From assembly GCA_026168455.1 (NCBI GenBank), contig CM047431.1:62640910-62704909 (forward strand): a stretch of 64,000 bases of DNA, given 5' to 3'. Below are positions 11,314-22,516 of the stretch, piece after piece. This DNA comes from Theocolax elegans. Its lineage: Eukaryota; Arthropoda; Insecta; Hymenoptera; Cerocephalidae. A program made the translations under genes and the position numbers. The notes under the pieces were generated by a model. It was not told where the DNA came from, made no database searches, and saw only the letters and a program-made list of their open reading frames with translations. Positions within the stretch are counted from its first letter, which is position 1, and each line of letters opens with the position of its first letter.

Positions 11314-12230
11314 ATTGACAAGTCTATAAAGTAAGGATTGTTTATTTTTTCATCGGAAATACATTGGCAAGTGTCGAAAATATAATCATATGTTTTATAA
11401 AGTTGTTGACGTAAGTAAACACATCATACATTGAATATACGATTAGCAGCTTTTTTTATTCTTACTTTCTTTACCGCGTGGTCGTCGATTTATCAGATAT
11501 ACGTACTAGTGCTGTCATTAATAGTAATTTTTATGTAAAAGGACAAGTTACTCCTTGTACCATTAAAGTCGTTGTATTCATTTTTTTTCTTTCTGCATGC
11601 AGAGCGATTGGAGCTAGGTTATAGCTTTTACCATCAAAATTTATCGATATTACCGCGTGTATGCGAAATATTTTGTTTAAGTTGATGGATTTCAAGATTC
11701 GACATCGTTGTACTCTAACGAAATATCAAAATTCTCAATATACTAAAAACGGAAATCGATAAAAAATTATGTAATGTATTTCTATATATATAGGGATTAG
11801 GGGGTATTTTCTTAATAATACCGCAATCAATAAAGTTTCTTAACTTATTATTCATTTTTTGTTAAACGATGAAAAGGCCCATTTAAATCAATAAAATAGT
11901 GTAACAAATTATTAAATGCCTATCTAGTATCTTGCTCAGTAAATATATAACTGAAATCAACTTGACAATTTGTGCCTGAGTGACTAAGTGACCTTTCGGA
12001 GTAAATGTTGTCACTTGAATTCATAATCCGAAAATTCACCAAAGAGGAGACTACCCGAGGTAAATGTTACTTGAGTTTTATTGGCCGGTTGTAGTAGTAG
12101 TTACGTACCCGAAGCCGATGAGAAAATCTGAAGCGATGTGAAACTGAAAAAGAAACGAGAGGAAGATCAAAGGTACGTCTTGTGAGAAACAACATTCGAT
12201 TCGACATTGACGTAGTAAACGCGTAATAAT
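11314..12230. other. AT-rich spacer
   Basis: No gene or defined repeat was recognised. Confidence 0.5.
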
Positions 12231-12560
12231 CCGTTATAGGAGTGCAGCTGCGTCGTCGAGGAGACTCTCGAGGGCAATCGGGTCATCGGGGTGGGAGGAT
12301 CGAAGGGGGTGGCTCGCGGTTCCGCCCCAATAACGACGTCGACTCTCGGATCTCGGCTCTCGGCTCTCGGCTCGAGTGTATCGAGGAAGAGAGGAAAAAA
12401 AAGGCAGGCAAGACGGTGACGTCACTGCATCACGAACGAAGAAGAAGAGGATGAGGAGGATGAGGAGGATGAGGAGGATGAGGATGGGGTTGAAGGGTTC
12501 GAGGGGCCATTATCCCTTCGAGGGTCGCCGACGACGAGTGGATTCCTAGGCTCGCGGTGC
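12231..12560. other. CpG-rich patch with 9-bp tandem repeat
   Basis: A GC- and CpG-rich block like those at 1.3-2.5 and 5.7 kb. It includes a 9-bp repeat (ATGAGGAGG) at 12450-12485. It could be a promoter or 5' exon of an unseen gene, but no frame is convincing. Confidence 0.35.
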
Positions 12561-12921
12561 ACTTTTTTTTACCAAGGTACCAGCACACCGCATTGCGAAT
12601 TGCGTCTATAGAGGACGATTATCGCTTCGTTAGCACGGATATGTGCTTCGAATTTCGGGATCGCCTGTTACGCTGTGCCGTTTACTCGAGAAACAAAATT
12701 AACTTCTCATGCGCTAATGAACGTTTAACTCTATAGGTCACGAAGGGGTGAACAAGAAAACAGTCTGAGAAAGGGGAAGGTTTTTTTTTATATTGAAATC
12801 AGACTGCGGATTCAACTAGAAGAATGACGCTGCAGGTGTGCAGGCACCCGTTTGGCCTTATTAAAATTCAAAACGGTTGCATCGTATACAGCTGCATCAC
12901 CGTATCTACGTCTATAGTATG

Positions 12922-12925
<4 letters not shown>

Positions 12926-12954
<29 letters not shown>
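12926..12954 (+). repeat. AT microsatellite
   Basis: About fourteen alternating AT units. Confidence 0.95.
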
Positions 12955-13926
12955 CGTACATTTTGATTATTTTCCTCGAATTTCGTGGCTTAAAATAGCG
13001 CATTAAATTTCCATGCAACTGCATTTTCGCGCTCGACGAGTGGCGCAAACTCGAGCGGCACTTTGGCATTAAATAGACTCTCCTTACCAAAAAACGAAGC
13101 GAAAGAAGAAGACGGAGAGAAGGGAAGAAAAAGAATTTTAAATAGCAGAGTTGGATGGATCTATGACGTCATTGCATCGTCGACGTAATCGGTCGAAATC
13201 GTCAGTTCATTATTTTTGGTTAACGTCGTGATCGATCCTGCATTGCGATGACGCAACTTTTTTCTTTGACACCTGCCGAGTAATGAAATAGTCAATGAGG
13301 TTGGCGCGAACGACTATGATTGACCAAACATCGTAATATTGAAAAATGTAGACATTTAAAAGAAACGATTAGATCAAGATCGTCGGAGAATCTCGTCGGA
13401 TGAAGAAGAAGAATAAGAGTGAAGCCGAATAATTCGAGACGAGGGAGGTAGATCCGCCAGAATTAGATTGACAAAATCGCCAGATCAGGTCTCGCGGAAC
13501 GGGGACGCGAATTTCTCGCTTACGTCAGCCGAAACGATAGAAGAAGGAGCTAGGAGGAGAGATCGGTATATAGTATAGGGTCAAATTCGATCATTCGAGA
13601 TTCCCAGCCGGCGAACTGGTCGAGGTGTGGAACATTTTTAAAAATAAGCCTCTGGCCAAGTGCAGGTTTCGAGGCTCCGGCGGTAGAGACGATGCACGAT
13701 AAGCACGCTCGCTCTTCTTTTTCCTCTGACCTGACACTCGCGCACACACCGTCGCTTCCGCAATGTCTTACATCCCTCTTCACTCGCTCCCGTTCTCCCC
13801 CTACAGTTGCTGCTGGTTTATCTATTCACGGATAAACTCTGCTCTTCGATTCCTTTCCCTTGGTTATACAGGTATTCGTTTATTCTTCATCTTCTTCTTT
13901 ATAAGCAAATAACAAAAGGCTCGCCC
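12955..13926. other. Spacer, mixed composition
   Basis: Moderately CpG-rich at about 13480-13790. No recognisable gene. Confidence 0.45.
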
Positions 13927-14310
13927 AAAAAAACCCTTAACTTTGATTGCTTATAACTCTGAAACGAATGATTATATGCACCCAAGCTTAAATCCAGAAA
14001 AAAATTGAAATCGAGTAGATTTGATTTAGAAAAAGGATGCTTAATTATCTTGATTTGGTCAAAAGTTATGAAAGAAATAAAAATTTAGTGATATTTTAGT
14101 AAATATATTTTGAATTAAAAAATGTATCACTTTTTCGAACTTTTTATTTAACATATATTTAAATTCGTTTTTCTTTCGATCAATCAAGATATTTGAGCTT
14201 CTTTTTTTTAAATCACATCTACTTGATTTTAGTTTACTTTTGGATTTCACTATGGTATTATTTCTCTATTGGTTTTCAAGTTATAAGCGATCAATTTTAA
14301 AAGTTTTTTT
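13927..14310. mobile_element. Imperfect foldback (MITE-like) element, about 384 bp
   Basis: The left part (TTGATTGCTTATAACTCTGA) is matched in reverse complement by the right part (TTGATCGCTTATAACTTG read inward). The pairing continues inside through TCGAGTAGATTTGATTT-like and TATCTTGATT-like blocks, so most of the element folds on itself with mismatches. There is no coding capacity. Confidence 0.6.
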
Positions 14311-16253
14311 CGGTGAGATTTTTCGTTATTTACTTATATCTATCGCAAAAAAGGAGCGTTAGTGTCTAAAACTCCGGGTTTCTTCATATTTTAGTAGTAG
14401 AAAAAATATCCTAGAGTTTGGTAAAGATCCGTTTCCCGCAGTGTTGATCCGCTCCTTGTACTGTTCAACTGTTCAACCAGATATAAATCTTTAATTTGTG
14501 TGTTATATACTTTAAGTAAAAAATTATGGCTGCACTTCCTTTGACTCTACTTTCAAACTCAGCTGCAATAATCCTAAAATTTTTTAGTCTCGGTGCGTTA
14601 TTGTTATTATTATTAGAAAATACGAGCTCGTAATACCAAAATTGAAGGTAGAAAATGATAAATAATAATTGCGTGTAGATAGAAAGACTGATTATCTAGA
14701 ACTTACCAACGGACTATCAGAGGGTAAACTGAGGGTTGCAGCTTGAATCATCAGCTTGAGCTTTCTCTTTAGAGATGGCGTTACGAATGTTAGTTCGGTA
14801 AAAACTTGATGTTTCGTACTTACGTCAACAAACGACAAAATTCAAAGTTAATATCTCGACTTGAGAATGTTCAGAATTTTTTGGACGACCTATTGAAAAT
14901 ATGACTTATACGACATATCACGAGGACTGTCCGAATATCGTACAAAAACTATACAGGAAGCGTAAGAAAAAAGGGAGGTTTTTGTATTTCTATTAATTCT
15001 TAAGATAAAAATTCCGTCTAGTAGAAATAATTATAAATTGTTTCTTTAAGTAAATAATAATTTTTCTTATTTCCATATACATTTCGAATTATGAATTATT
15101 TTCTCATTTACACCATTTCTACTTTAAAATGTGTAATTACCGAAAATGTACTTGTCAATGATTGTTTGCATATGGTAAACATTTATACCCTAACGATTGC
15201 TTTTTTACAGTTTCGCTCTATTTCGTTCTTATCAATTAATTAAAATAAACTAAAATTTTATAAAATTATGGATACGTGCAATTTTTTCAAATAATAATTT
15301 GGCTTAATATTTTTGGTTTTACTTAATTATATTGTTAACCACGCAAGTCCTTATGTGTATAATTTTTCCCAATGGTTTATAATTATGTTTATATTTTTAA
15401 ATAAATTAAAATACATAAATATCTTTAGTAAAAACGTTTATTTTTATAGGATTAATATTACAAGTATTCATCGAAAAGTGTTTAAAAATAACGGGTTATC
15501 AATGATTTCGAAAATAAATAAAATACCCAATAAGTAGCAATGAAAATTGAATTTGGTACATTTGTAACCTTTGAATTAAGGCGATCCCATACTCGATTAC
15601 CGTTAATTAATTCTAACCCAATAAAACGGTCACTAATAAAAAAAGAGGCCTGTTTATCCATACTAAAATTTTACGCTTAGTTTGGAACTAAAATTTATTT
15701 GCTTCTTCGAGAAAAGAAAAAAAATGTGTACAGATTTGTTGGTCTCGGGATGGTTTTCATAGAACGAAATAATATTTTAATTGGGAATTCAGCACACAGT
15801 TCGATTATCGATAAACGATCAAGTACCTCTTCTCTTACCATATCATATACTGTTTTATTTGCAGATTTATTGGGAATTATTTCGTTTGTCGGTAAGGTAG
15901 GGAGTATAAATATTGACTATGCACGGCGTTAATTACAATTTAATACGAAACTCACTGATGTGATGCAGGGTATCGCGAATGCGAATTTAAATATTCGAAA
16001 CTAACGTATGTGTATTTATGCATAGAAATTATGTATATTAAATGTTGACCTATACACGTTAAGTTTAGTCTTCAGTGTTTGCAAATGTATTTAGTATTTT
16101 AAATATTTCAAATATAAAAGTTTTATATGTGCTTATCTATTTTGTCATTAATATAAAGATGATAAATGTTTAGTGTAGAAATGTATTTAAACGTACAATG
16201 GTAAACATGTAACTAAATTAATCAAAAGCGAACGAATCCAACGTTCATCATAC
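14311..16253. other. AT-rich spacer
   Basis: No gene, RNA or element with clear ends was recognised. Confidence 0.5.
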
Positions 16254-16769
16254 TCAAATGCAACCAGTCAAAAATTTTAACAGTAATTTTCTAACATTAT
16301 ACGCGCGTCTAAATATTATAAGACAGACCTTGTTAAATTGAATGAGATTAATAAATAAAAAATACACCGTTTTAACTATACCCGATGTGGCTGTAATACC
16401 AAGCTTACCCTCGTTATAAGTGTCATCATCTAAACTTGACAAAGGTACAGCACCAGTCTGCATTGCACAAGTCATGTGATACGCCCTTGTACAGGGGAGA
16501 GTCATATTCCTAGTTTGAAATTTTTCAACGGTATACCTTGTTGAATCACCAGTCTGCATTGTACAAGTCATGTGATACGCCCTTATACAGGGGAGAGTCA
16601 TATTCCTAGTTTGAAATTTTTCAACGATATACCTTGTTGAATCAAAATCGATGCTCACAATATAAAAGAATGTCGAAAATTTAAATTTGGAGTGAGTGAA
16701 TTGAGCAGAAAATTGATGATTATCCACATACAATTGCAATTCTTTTTGTTTCCTTGTTTGTCTGAACAT
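16254..16769 (-). other. 171-codon open frame with a 32-residue tandem repeat, function unknown
   Basis: One of the longest open frames in the window that is not low-complexity, lying in AT-rich sequence. Its centre is a 96-bp tandem duplication (16451-16546 and 16547-16642). Because 96 is a multiple of three, it gives two 32-residue units starting DSTRYIVEKFQTRNMTLP. The units differ at three bases, all changing an amino acid, which argues against purifying selection. No domain, signal peptide or membrane segment is evident, and splice sites were not found. It may be a chance frame over a repeat or a remnant of a mobile-element protein. Confidence 0.3.
16451..16642. repeat. Tandem duplication, 96 bp x2
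   Basis: Two adjacent 96-bp units beginning CACCAGTCTGCATTG, with three differences between them. Confidence 0.9.
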
Positions 16770-17908
16770 TTAAATTTACAATTTTTACATTTAGTATATA
16801 CAAATATTCACTTTATTACTCAAATTCATAAGGCAATTAATAAAGTATTCAACCAGAATTTTAAATAATTAGTATATTATAAAATGACGTGTGGCGTCTT
16901 CCAAGTAAAAAGTTATGTTTACAAGTAAATTATAATTTACAAATCAATAATGTATTTCATTTTATAAATAGTTTAAAAATAATCATATATTTTTTTTATA
17001 AAAGCTTTGAGATTAATGATTTTTTCTATGCGTAATAAATCCAGCGTTTATTCAAATATTATATCGTTGATAATATATGTAAACAATATGACATAAAGAA
17101 TTATTTTCAATAAGTATAAAGGATTCTTTATTCCTCTATGGAAATAAAGATACTTGGGAGTAAATAGCTACATTCCTCCCTAATTTCAAGTAAATAAAAT
17201 GATTGGCCCATTACAATGAGGATAGGGAATAAAAATTATTCAAGACTTATCGAGTACTCATTATACATTGAAAGAAGAGCAACGAAAAGATTACATATTT
17301 TTTCACGTGTTACATTTATACCTTGCTACTTTTCGGTAAATAAATCGCTTCCGTACATTTGAAAATACTACAGAATATTCCCTGGTAAAAATGCTTAGCG
17401 GTGGTTCGGCAGTCAGTGATCAAAATCAACACAATTGGCTAATACATTTTAAAATCAACCAGTGACTGACAAGGGGAGTACTTGACCTCCGGGAAACGGA
17501 TATTATCCTAATTTTGGTATGTCTTTTGTAATGTAGAAATATGAAGAAAACCAAGTTATTACTTGCCAATGGACACTTTCACGAAAGATATTTGACATCT
17601 AGTAATAATTTCAATAAAAACTACTTCCACTTTAATTGTTTACAACTTAAATTGTTTATATTATATGACTGTTGAAAACTGGTGAAATTTTTTAACATAT
17701 ATAATAGTAATTGTAATTGAAAATTGTGGTACTACATTAAAAAATTAAGTGATACAAAAAAATTTATATTCTACTGTACTAAGCATCGATACACATCTTT
17801 TTACGGGGTGGGATCCGATTAATCGAAGGCTCGTTCAAAGTATGTGCGATATTTCGAATTTTAACTAGTAGGGCCGAAATATGTAAAAGCTATACGCTTT
17901 TACATTCC
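16770..17908. other. AT-rich spacer with short inverted repeats
   Basis: No gene. It holds CCCTGGTAAAAAT at 17380-17392, which recurs inverted at 23428-23440. A 10-bp hairpin (17881-17905, ATGTAAAAGC and its complement around TATAC) lies just outside the candidate element end. Confidence 0.5.
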
Positions 17909-18529
17909 AGGCACGATCGTTACAATAATACTAAATGGTTATGTGTTGATGTTGCCTTTCACCTATTTACATTAAAAAAAATTTGATCGTAATGTATACA
18001 ATAGAAATTAGAAACATTAAATAACAAAAAGGAATCAAAGCTTCTAAAAAAACTCTCAATTTTCGCTGACTATTTTCTGATTCCATGATTTAAAAGAACA
18101 GCATACATTACTTGAATTAGTCTTACAATTATTTTTTGTAGAAATTTAAATGGTTTGGAAATTTTTATCACATTTCCCTCTGCTATTAAACAGACTTGGG
18201 ACTGTCATACTTCAGATATAATATTAACATTAACATACTAGAGAGGCCGAGCTATAGCTGGCGCTTCGCGCTCGTACCGTTGGTGGTTTTTGTTATTATA
18301 TAAAATAATAATAATAAAAATTAGAATTGCAATTACAGTATGCAGAATTATTATTTTGCATATACATATATGTTCTAATAATAAATTTAAAATGTATTTA
18401 TAGATGTTAAATTTTAGATATTATTCTAATATTCTGAATAACAATGTATTCAAGAGAAAAGTGTTGTTCCTCAAATATCTCAAAAATTAAAAAAAAAATA
18501 TTTAGCAAGAAAGAAGTAATAGTTTGTTA

Positions 18530-19853
18530 ATTTTTGAAGAAATTCATTTGTATGAAGCTTTGTTTTTTTTATTATGCAGCTGGCGGAATGGTTACTGGAG
18601 CATTATATAAATTTAATTTAGATCCCAAAGATGTGTTATCGGGTGCCTTCTTTGGTAGTATATTTAGAGTGGTGTATGGTACCTATATGTACTTTATGTT
18701 TAAATTGATGAATTTGTCAAGTGAAAAACTCAGTGAACAAAGTAAATTGAAATATGTACATGAAGAGTGAATTATTAACTTCTATATTAAATTACAATGT
18801 TATTAATAACATGTAAACGTTAATCATTTCTTTTTTTTTTATTAATTAAATAAATTAAGAAAATTTAAGAATAAAATAATTATAATATTTGAAAAGACAA
18901 ATATATTTAAGTAATATAAAATCAATATATTCTTAGAATTCGCAGACACAATAAATTCGTTATGTTTATTTAACGTTCAAGTCCAAATTTTTCAAGTTTA
19001 AGAACAAAGTTTTTTGTTTAATTTTATTTAAAAATTTAAATTAAATTTTAATTTAAAATTTTAGAATAATTTGGACATATTGAAAACATGCTTTACAGGG
19101 TTTGACGTTTAGATTATTTTCAAAATTTTATTTTTGTGTGTGGTAAATATTTTTTATTGTTTTCTATTTTTTATATCAAATTTTGTTATAAAAATATTAG
19201 TTTGTTTTAATAAATAAAATTTTTTATTATAATTCTTTTTTTTATTCGATTTTTTGTATTAAAAAATAAATAAAAAAAGAGAATTGTTATAAATAAATAT
19301 TTTTGTAAAAAAATAAAAAAAATTAAATTCAAATTTGGATACGGGACGCGGGTTACATAAAATGCGATATACATTGTACTTATGTGTATATGATGGCGCT
19401 GATGGCACTATTTAAACGGACAATAAATATAACGTTAGTTTATTTATTTTATTGTGTATATAAAGTTATGTATATACATCATGTATATATATTACGTATA
19501 CACATAGTTTTTATATGATTTTCATGAAGTTTATATATATATCATATATTAGTTATTCTAATATAAAGTTAAGTGAGCATTACAAAATAGCAGAAGCTCT
19601 TGTCCAGTATTTGTCCAATGTTGGCAGTGTACGAAAATAATAGAATAACTATTTTTGTATGGTAAATAATTTTTATTTATTATCTAGTTAATTTATTTAT
19701 TGTATAAGATTTATATTTTATTTATTTTTGAATATATTAAGTTGCCGTAAGTTGTCAATAACTAAGTAATATTTATTTTTTTACATTTTATTTATGTTTT
19801 AATTTGTAGAATACATTATAATTAAATTTAAAGATAATTTATATAAGATAATT
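18530..19853 (+). repeat. Duplicated 1.3-kb segment, copy 2
   Basis: Direct-orientation match of 6838-8183. The shared block KLSEHYKIAEALVQYLSNV is readable in both copies (from about 7893 and 19566), but a one-base difference shifts the frame after it in this copy. Similarity ends at about 19853. Confidence 0.9.
18580..18770 (+). pseudogene. TIMMDC1-like last exon, copy 2 (gene fragment)
   Basis: After the splice acceptor ATTATGCAG the frame reads AGGMVTGALYKFNLDPKD and runs to a stop at 18768-18770. It keeps the three residues (Gly-Thr-Tyr) missing from copy 1, including the Gly-Thr found at this place in TIMMDC1 as I remember it. It has Asp where copy 1 has Gly before the Pro-Lys, and Ser for Pro later. 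Upstream exons were not found within the preceding kilobases, so it is a partial copy. The assignment to the Tim17-family complex I assembly factor is from memory. Confidence 0.5.
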
Positions 19854-20491
19854 ATGAATTATAGGAGTAATTCACCTACTAGTCAGATTTAATACAAGAG
19901 TAACAATGGTAGTGAGTCGAACAATAATGGTTCAATTAAACAATAACCACGAGCCTCTTGTTTTGTATTGGGATAGTTTTAGCGATGTTTAATCTTTCTC
20001 AAGGTTGATCTGGTATACATCATTAACGGTTTGTGACATTTTATTATTACATTTTTTAATTTATTTTAAATTACATTAAGTTTGAATTAATGTTGTATTT
20101 ATTATTTTACTATTAAAGTTCTTATTATGTAATAATAAATACAATAATTTAAAAGAACGGCACTTATAATTATTAAGACCGAGAACATGTTCAGGGTAAA
20201 TATATAAATTACATAGATATTAATTTTGAAATAAGCTTATAAAATTTATAATTTAAGCACAGTATAATTTTTATTTAACATATATAACAATTGTTAAATT
20301 ATGTAATTATGCAATATTAATTAAAGTGTTTTGCGAACATCATTAAAATTTTCAATCCATTAACTGATGTTTAATGTGTTATCTTCTAACAACTTTTATT
20401 ACTTAATGTGATATTTTTTATGTTTTTGAATATTTAGCTTTATTTTCTATTACAATAATAATAGGTTTTTCTTTTTATTTTATATTTACAG
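19854..20491. other. AT-rich, intron-like sequence
   Basis: No exon was recognised. It ends in a good acceptor (TATTTACAG) for the LARP1 fragment. Confidence 0.5.
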
Positions 20492-20654
20492 AATAGTGGT
20501 GCTGATACAAGTTCAAACTAAGGTTTCTTAGCTAGTAGTTACGGTAGTGCTCCGCAATCATTGTCAACTTTTCAACATCCTAGTCATTCGTTATTGAAAG
20601 TGAACGGTTTCACTCATCAAGTATATCATAAATATCATTCACGTTGTTTAAAAG
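20492..20654 (+). pseudogene. LARP1 fragment, DM15 region, first exon
   Basis: Between an acceptor (TTTACAG) and a donor (GGTAAGA) the frame reads SYGSAPQSLSTFQHPSHSLL and on through VNGFTHQVYHKYHSRCLK. This matches the start of the C-terminal DM15 region of LARP1 (La-related protein 1), which binds the mRNA 5' cap and the TOP motif and controls ribosomal-protein mRNA translation. A TAA interrupts the frame just before the conserved block (about 20519). The La module and the rest of LARP1 are absent from the window, so this is a partial copy. Kept splice sites show it came by DNA-level copying, not retroposition. Confidence 0.75.
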
Positions 20655-20851
20655 GTAAGATATTAAAAACCTTGAATTTACTTTTTGTAACTAAGTTATA
20701 AATTCTTGATGTGATGATGATTATTATAATATGTTTTCTTTTCTTAGCTAAAGAAATCATGTTAATATTAATCATGTTGTTATATTCATTATTTATAAAA
20801 TTTACATAAAGTCGTTCACTTTAGAATTCATGGAATCTCTTTTTATTTCAG

Positions 20852-21106
20852 AGCATAAACAACTTGGTACAGAGAAGTTACAAGAGGTGAACACACTCTT
20901 TCAATTTTGGTCATTTTTCTTAAAGGAGAATTTCAATTGCACTATGTACGAAGAGGTTAGGACAATAGCTTATGAAGATGTATGTGAAGAATATTGTTAT
21001 GGGTTCAAGTGTCTGTTTTGATTTTATAATTACGGTATAGAACAAAAATTCAGACCACAACTTTATAAAGATTTTCAAGTGGAAACAGTGAAAAATTATA
21101 AAAGTG
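20852..21106 (+). pseudogene. LARP1 fragment, DM15 region, second exon with in-frame stop
   Basis: Acceptor TTATTTCAG and donor GGTAAGTG frame a block reading EVNTLFQFWSFFLKENFN, then MYEEVRTIAYEDV, YCYGFKCLF, stop, FYNYGIEQKFRPQLYKDFQ. It aligns residue by residue with LARP1 DM15 repeats. The TGA at 21019-21021 stands where LARP1 has Arg, consistent with CGA to TGA decay at a CpG. Phase with the preceding exon is kept (K, then G|AG for Glu). Together with the upstream TAA this makes the copy non-functional, unless it is expressed as a shorter product. Confidence 0.8.
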
Positions 21107-21383
21107 GTAAGTGCATTTATTTACATAAGATATATATTCAGAATTTTTAGATAGAAATTGCATTTTACGGTACAAATAAAATTTATACTTTGAAATTGTT
21201 ATATTAAAATATATTATTAAAAAATCAAACATTTTTTGAGAAGGAGAAGGAGAGTATGAAACATTTGTTTAAATTGTCCATTGTATATTAAAACTATTGT
21301 AATGTAAGTTTTTATTATAGCATAAAAGAAAATAATTTTTTACTTTTTGTAAAATAATTGTAAAATAATTAATTTATTTTAAA

Positions 21384-21480
21384 GATGAGTATGAAAGTGT
21401 AGTGCATTATAATGATGAAGTCATACTAGTTGGGTACCTGAATTTCAAAAAAGTACGCCTTCAAAACAAAAATGTTAGGT
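21384..21480 (+). other. Possible third exon after the LARP1 fragment
   Basis: After an AAAG acceptor a frame reads DEYESVVHYNDEVILVGYL, continues, and ends at a GGTAGG-like donor. It sits where the next LARP1 exon should be, but I cannot match its sequence with confidence. It may be strongly decayed or unrelated. Confidence 0.25.
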
Positions 21481-21598
21481 AGGAATCATTTTTAGTAACA
21501 ATGATAATAATTTCAATATTTATTTTTCATTTTTTACATAAATATAATTAATTTTAGAATGGTGTACAAAATTTGACATTTGAAGAAAGACTGAAAAA

Positions 21599-21856
21599 TT
21601 GGCGGTTAAGGCGTCACTTGACTATATTTCTGAAATAGTTGGACCAGTTTTACAAGATGGTAGCAATTTATCTGATGACGAAAATGATGAACCGGAGAAA
21701 GATATTACAGACTTACATACAACAAATACTGATAAAAGAAAATGTTATTACATCAACAATAATTATACAATAGAAGTCAACTTATTAACGTTTTTTCATA
21801 TTTTTTTGATTACTTTAACCGATTTTCTATGTTTATCTTCGAAAATATTGTTTTGA
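21599..21856 (+). other. Acidic open frame, unknown
   Basis: The frame reads DYISEIVGPVLQDGSNLSDD and on through an acidic stretch, then turns AT-rich and meets a stop. The acidic, serine-containing start is unlike the surrounding noise, but no family was recognised. It may be another decayed exon linked to the LARP1 fragment. Confidence 0.25.
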
Positions 21857-22082
21857 GCGTTAAGCGTGTAATAGAAAAAAGGTTTATTAATTTAATACGA
21901 ACATTTTGTTCATTAAAAGCTTTTCAGTAAAAACAATACATTTCGTTTTATTGCGAAAATACGTGTTTTTTTGTGCTTTTATGATTACTTTAACCGATTT
22001 TCTATGTTTATCTTCAAAAATATTGTTTTGAGCGTTAAGCGTATCATAGAAAAAAGGTTTATTATTTTAATACGAACATTTC
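21807..22082 (+). repeat. Tandem repeat, two units of about 105 bp
   Basis: The block starting TGATTACTTTAACCGATTTT at 21807 recurs at 21982 with few differences, through TTGAGCGTTAAGCGT and on to AATACGAACATTT. About 70 unrelated bases separate the units. Confidence 0.85.
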
Positions 22083-22516
22083 GTAGTTCGTATCGTCAAA
22101 AGTGTTGTATAGGAAAAAGTTCTACTATTTTAAGACGAAAATTTTGTCTAAATTCATTATGTACGTAAGAACAGTATTTTTGGAGATAATATGCATAAAC
22201 CAATTTTACGAAATTGTAAAACGCTCCATAACTTCCACAATTTATGAGTGATACATCTGAAAATAGGACCACAGAGTTCTATAATTATAACACATATACC
22301 CTGTAAATTTCAGCTCAATCGATTAAAAATTAGCAGAGTTATTTTGGTCACAGGATTTCATACATACACACATCCATACATACATTTTAGGGAGAGGTTT
22401 GGATGGGTTCTAACTTGCATAAATTTTATTTTTATGTCAAAATATATGCTTTTTTGAGGTATCACATATTTTGCGATGGTGAAAATGTAAGGCACTTCCG
22501 TGTAACGATCGTGCCT

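Larger units (their letters stand above)
17909..22516. mobile_element. Candidate 4.6-kb inverted-repeat element carrying gene fragments
   Basis: AGGCACGATCGTTACA (17909-17924) is exactly inverted at 22501-22516. Between them lie the second TIMMDC1-like exon segment, LARP1 exons and a tandem repeat, but no transposase. The inner flanks of the two ends do not match beyond 16 bp, and no target-site duplication is clear. Part of the 16-mer (CGATCG) is self-complementary, which slightly weakens the match. This may be a DNA transposon that captured host exons, or two unrelated insertions of one repeat in opposite orientation. Confidence 0.4.

Noticed and set aside
17393..17500. Short inverted repeat GTCAGTGATC / CAGTGACTGAC
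   Set aside because: Pairing is short and imperfect; no element boundary could be defined.
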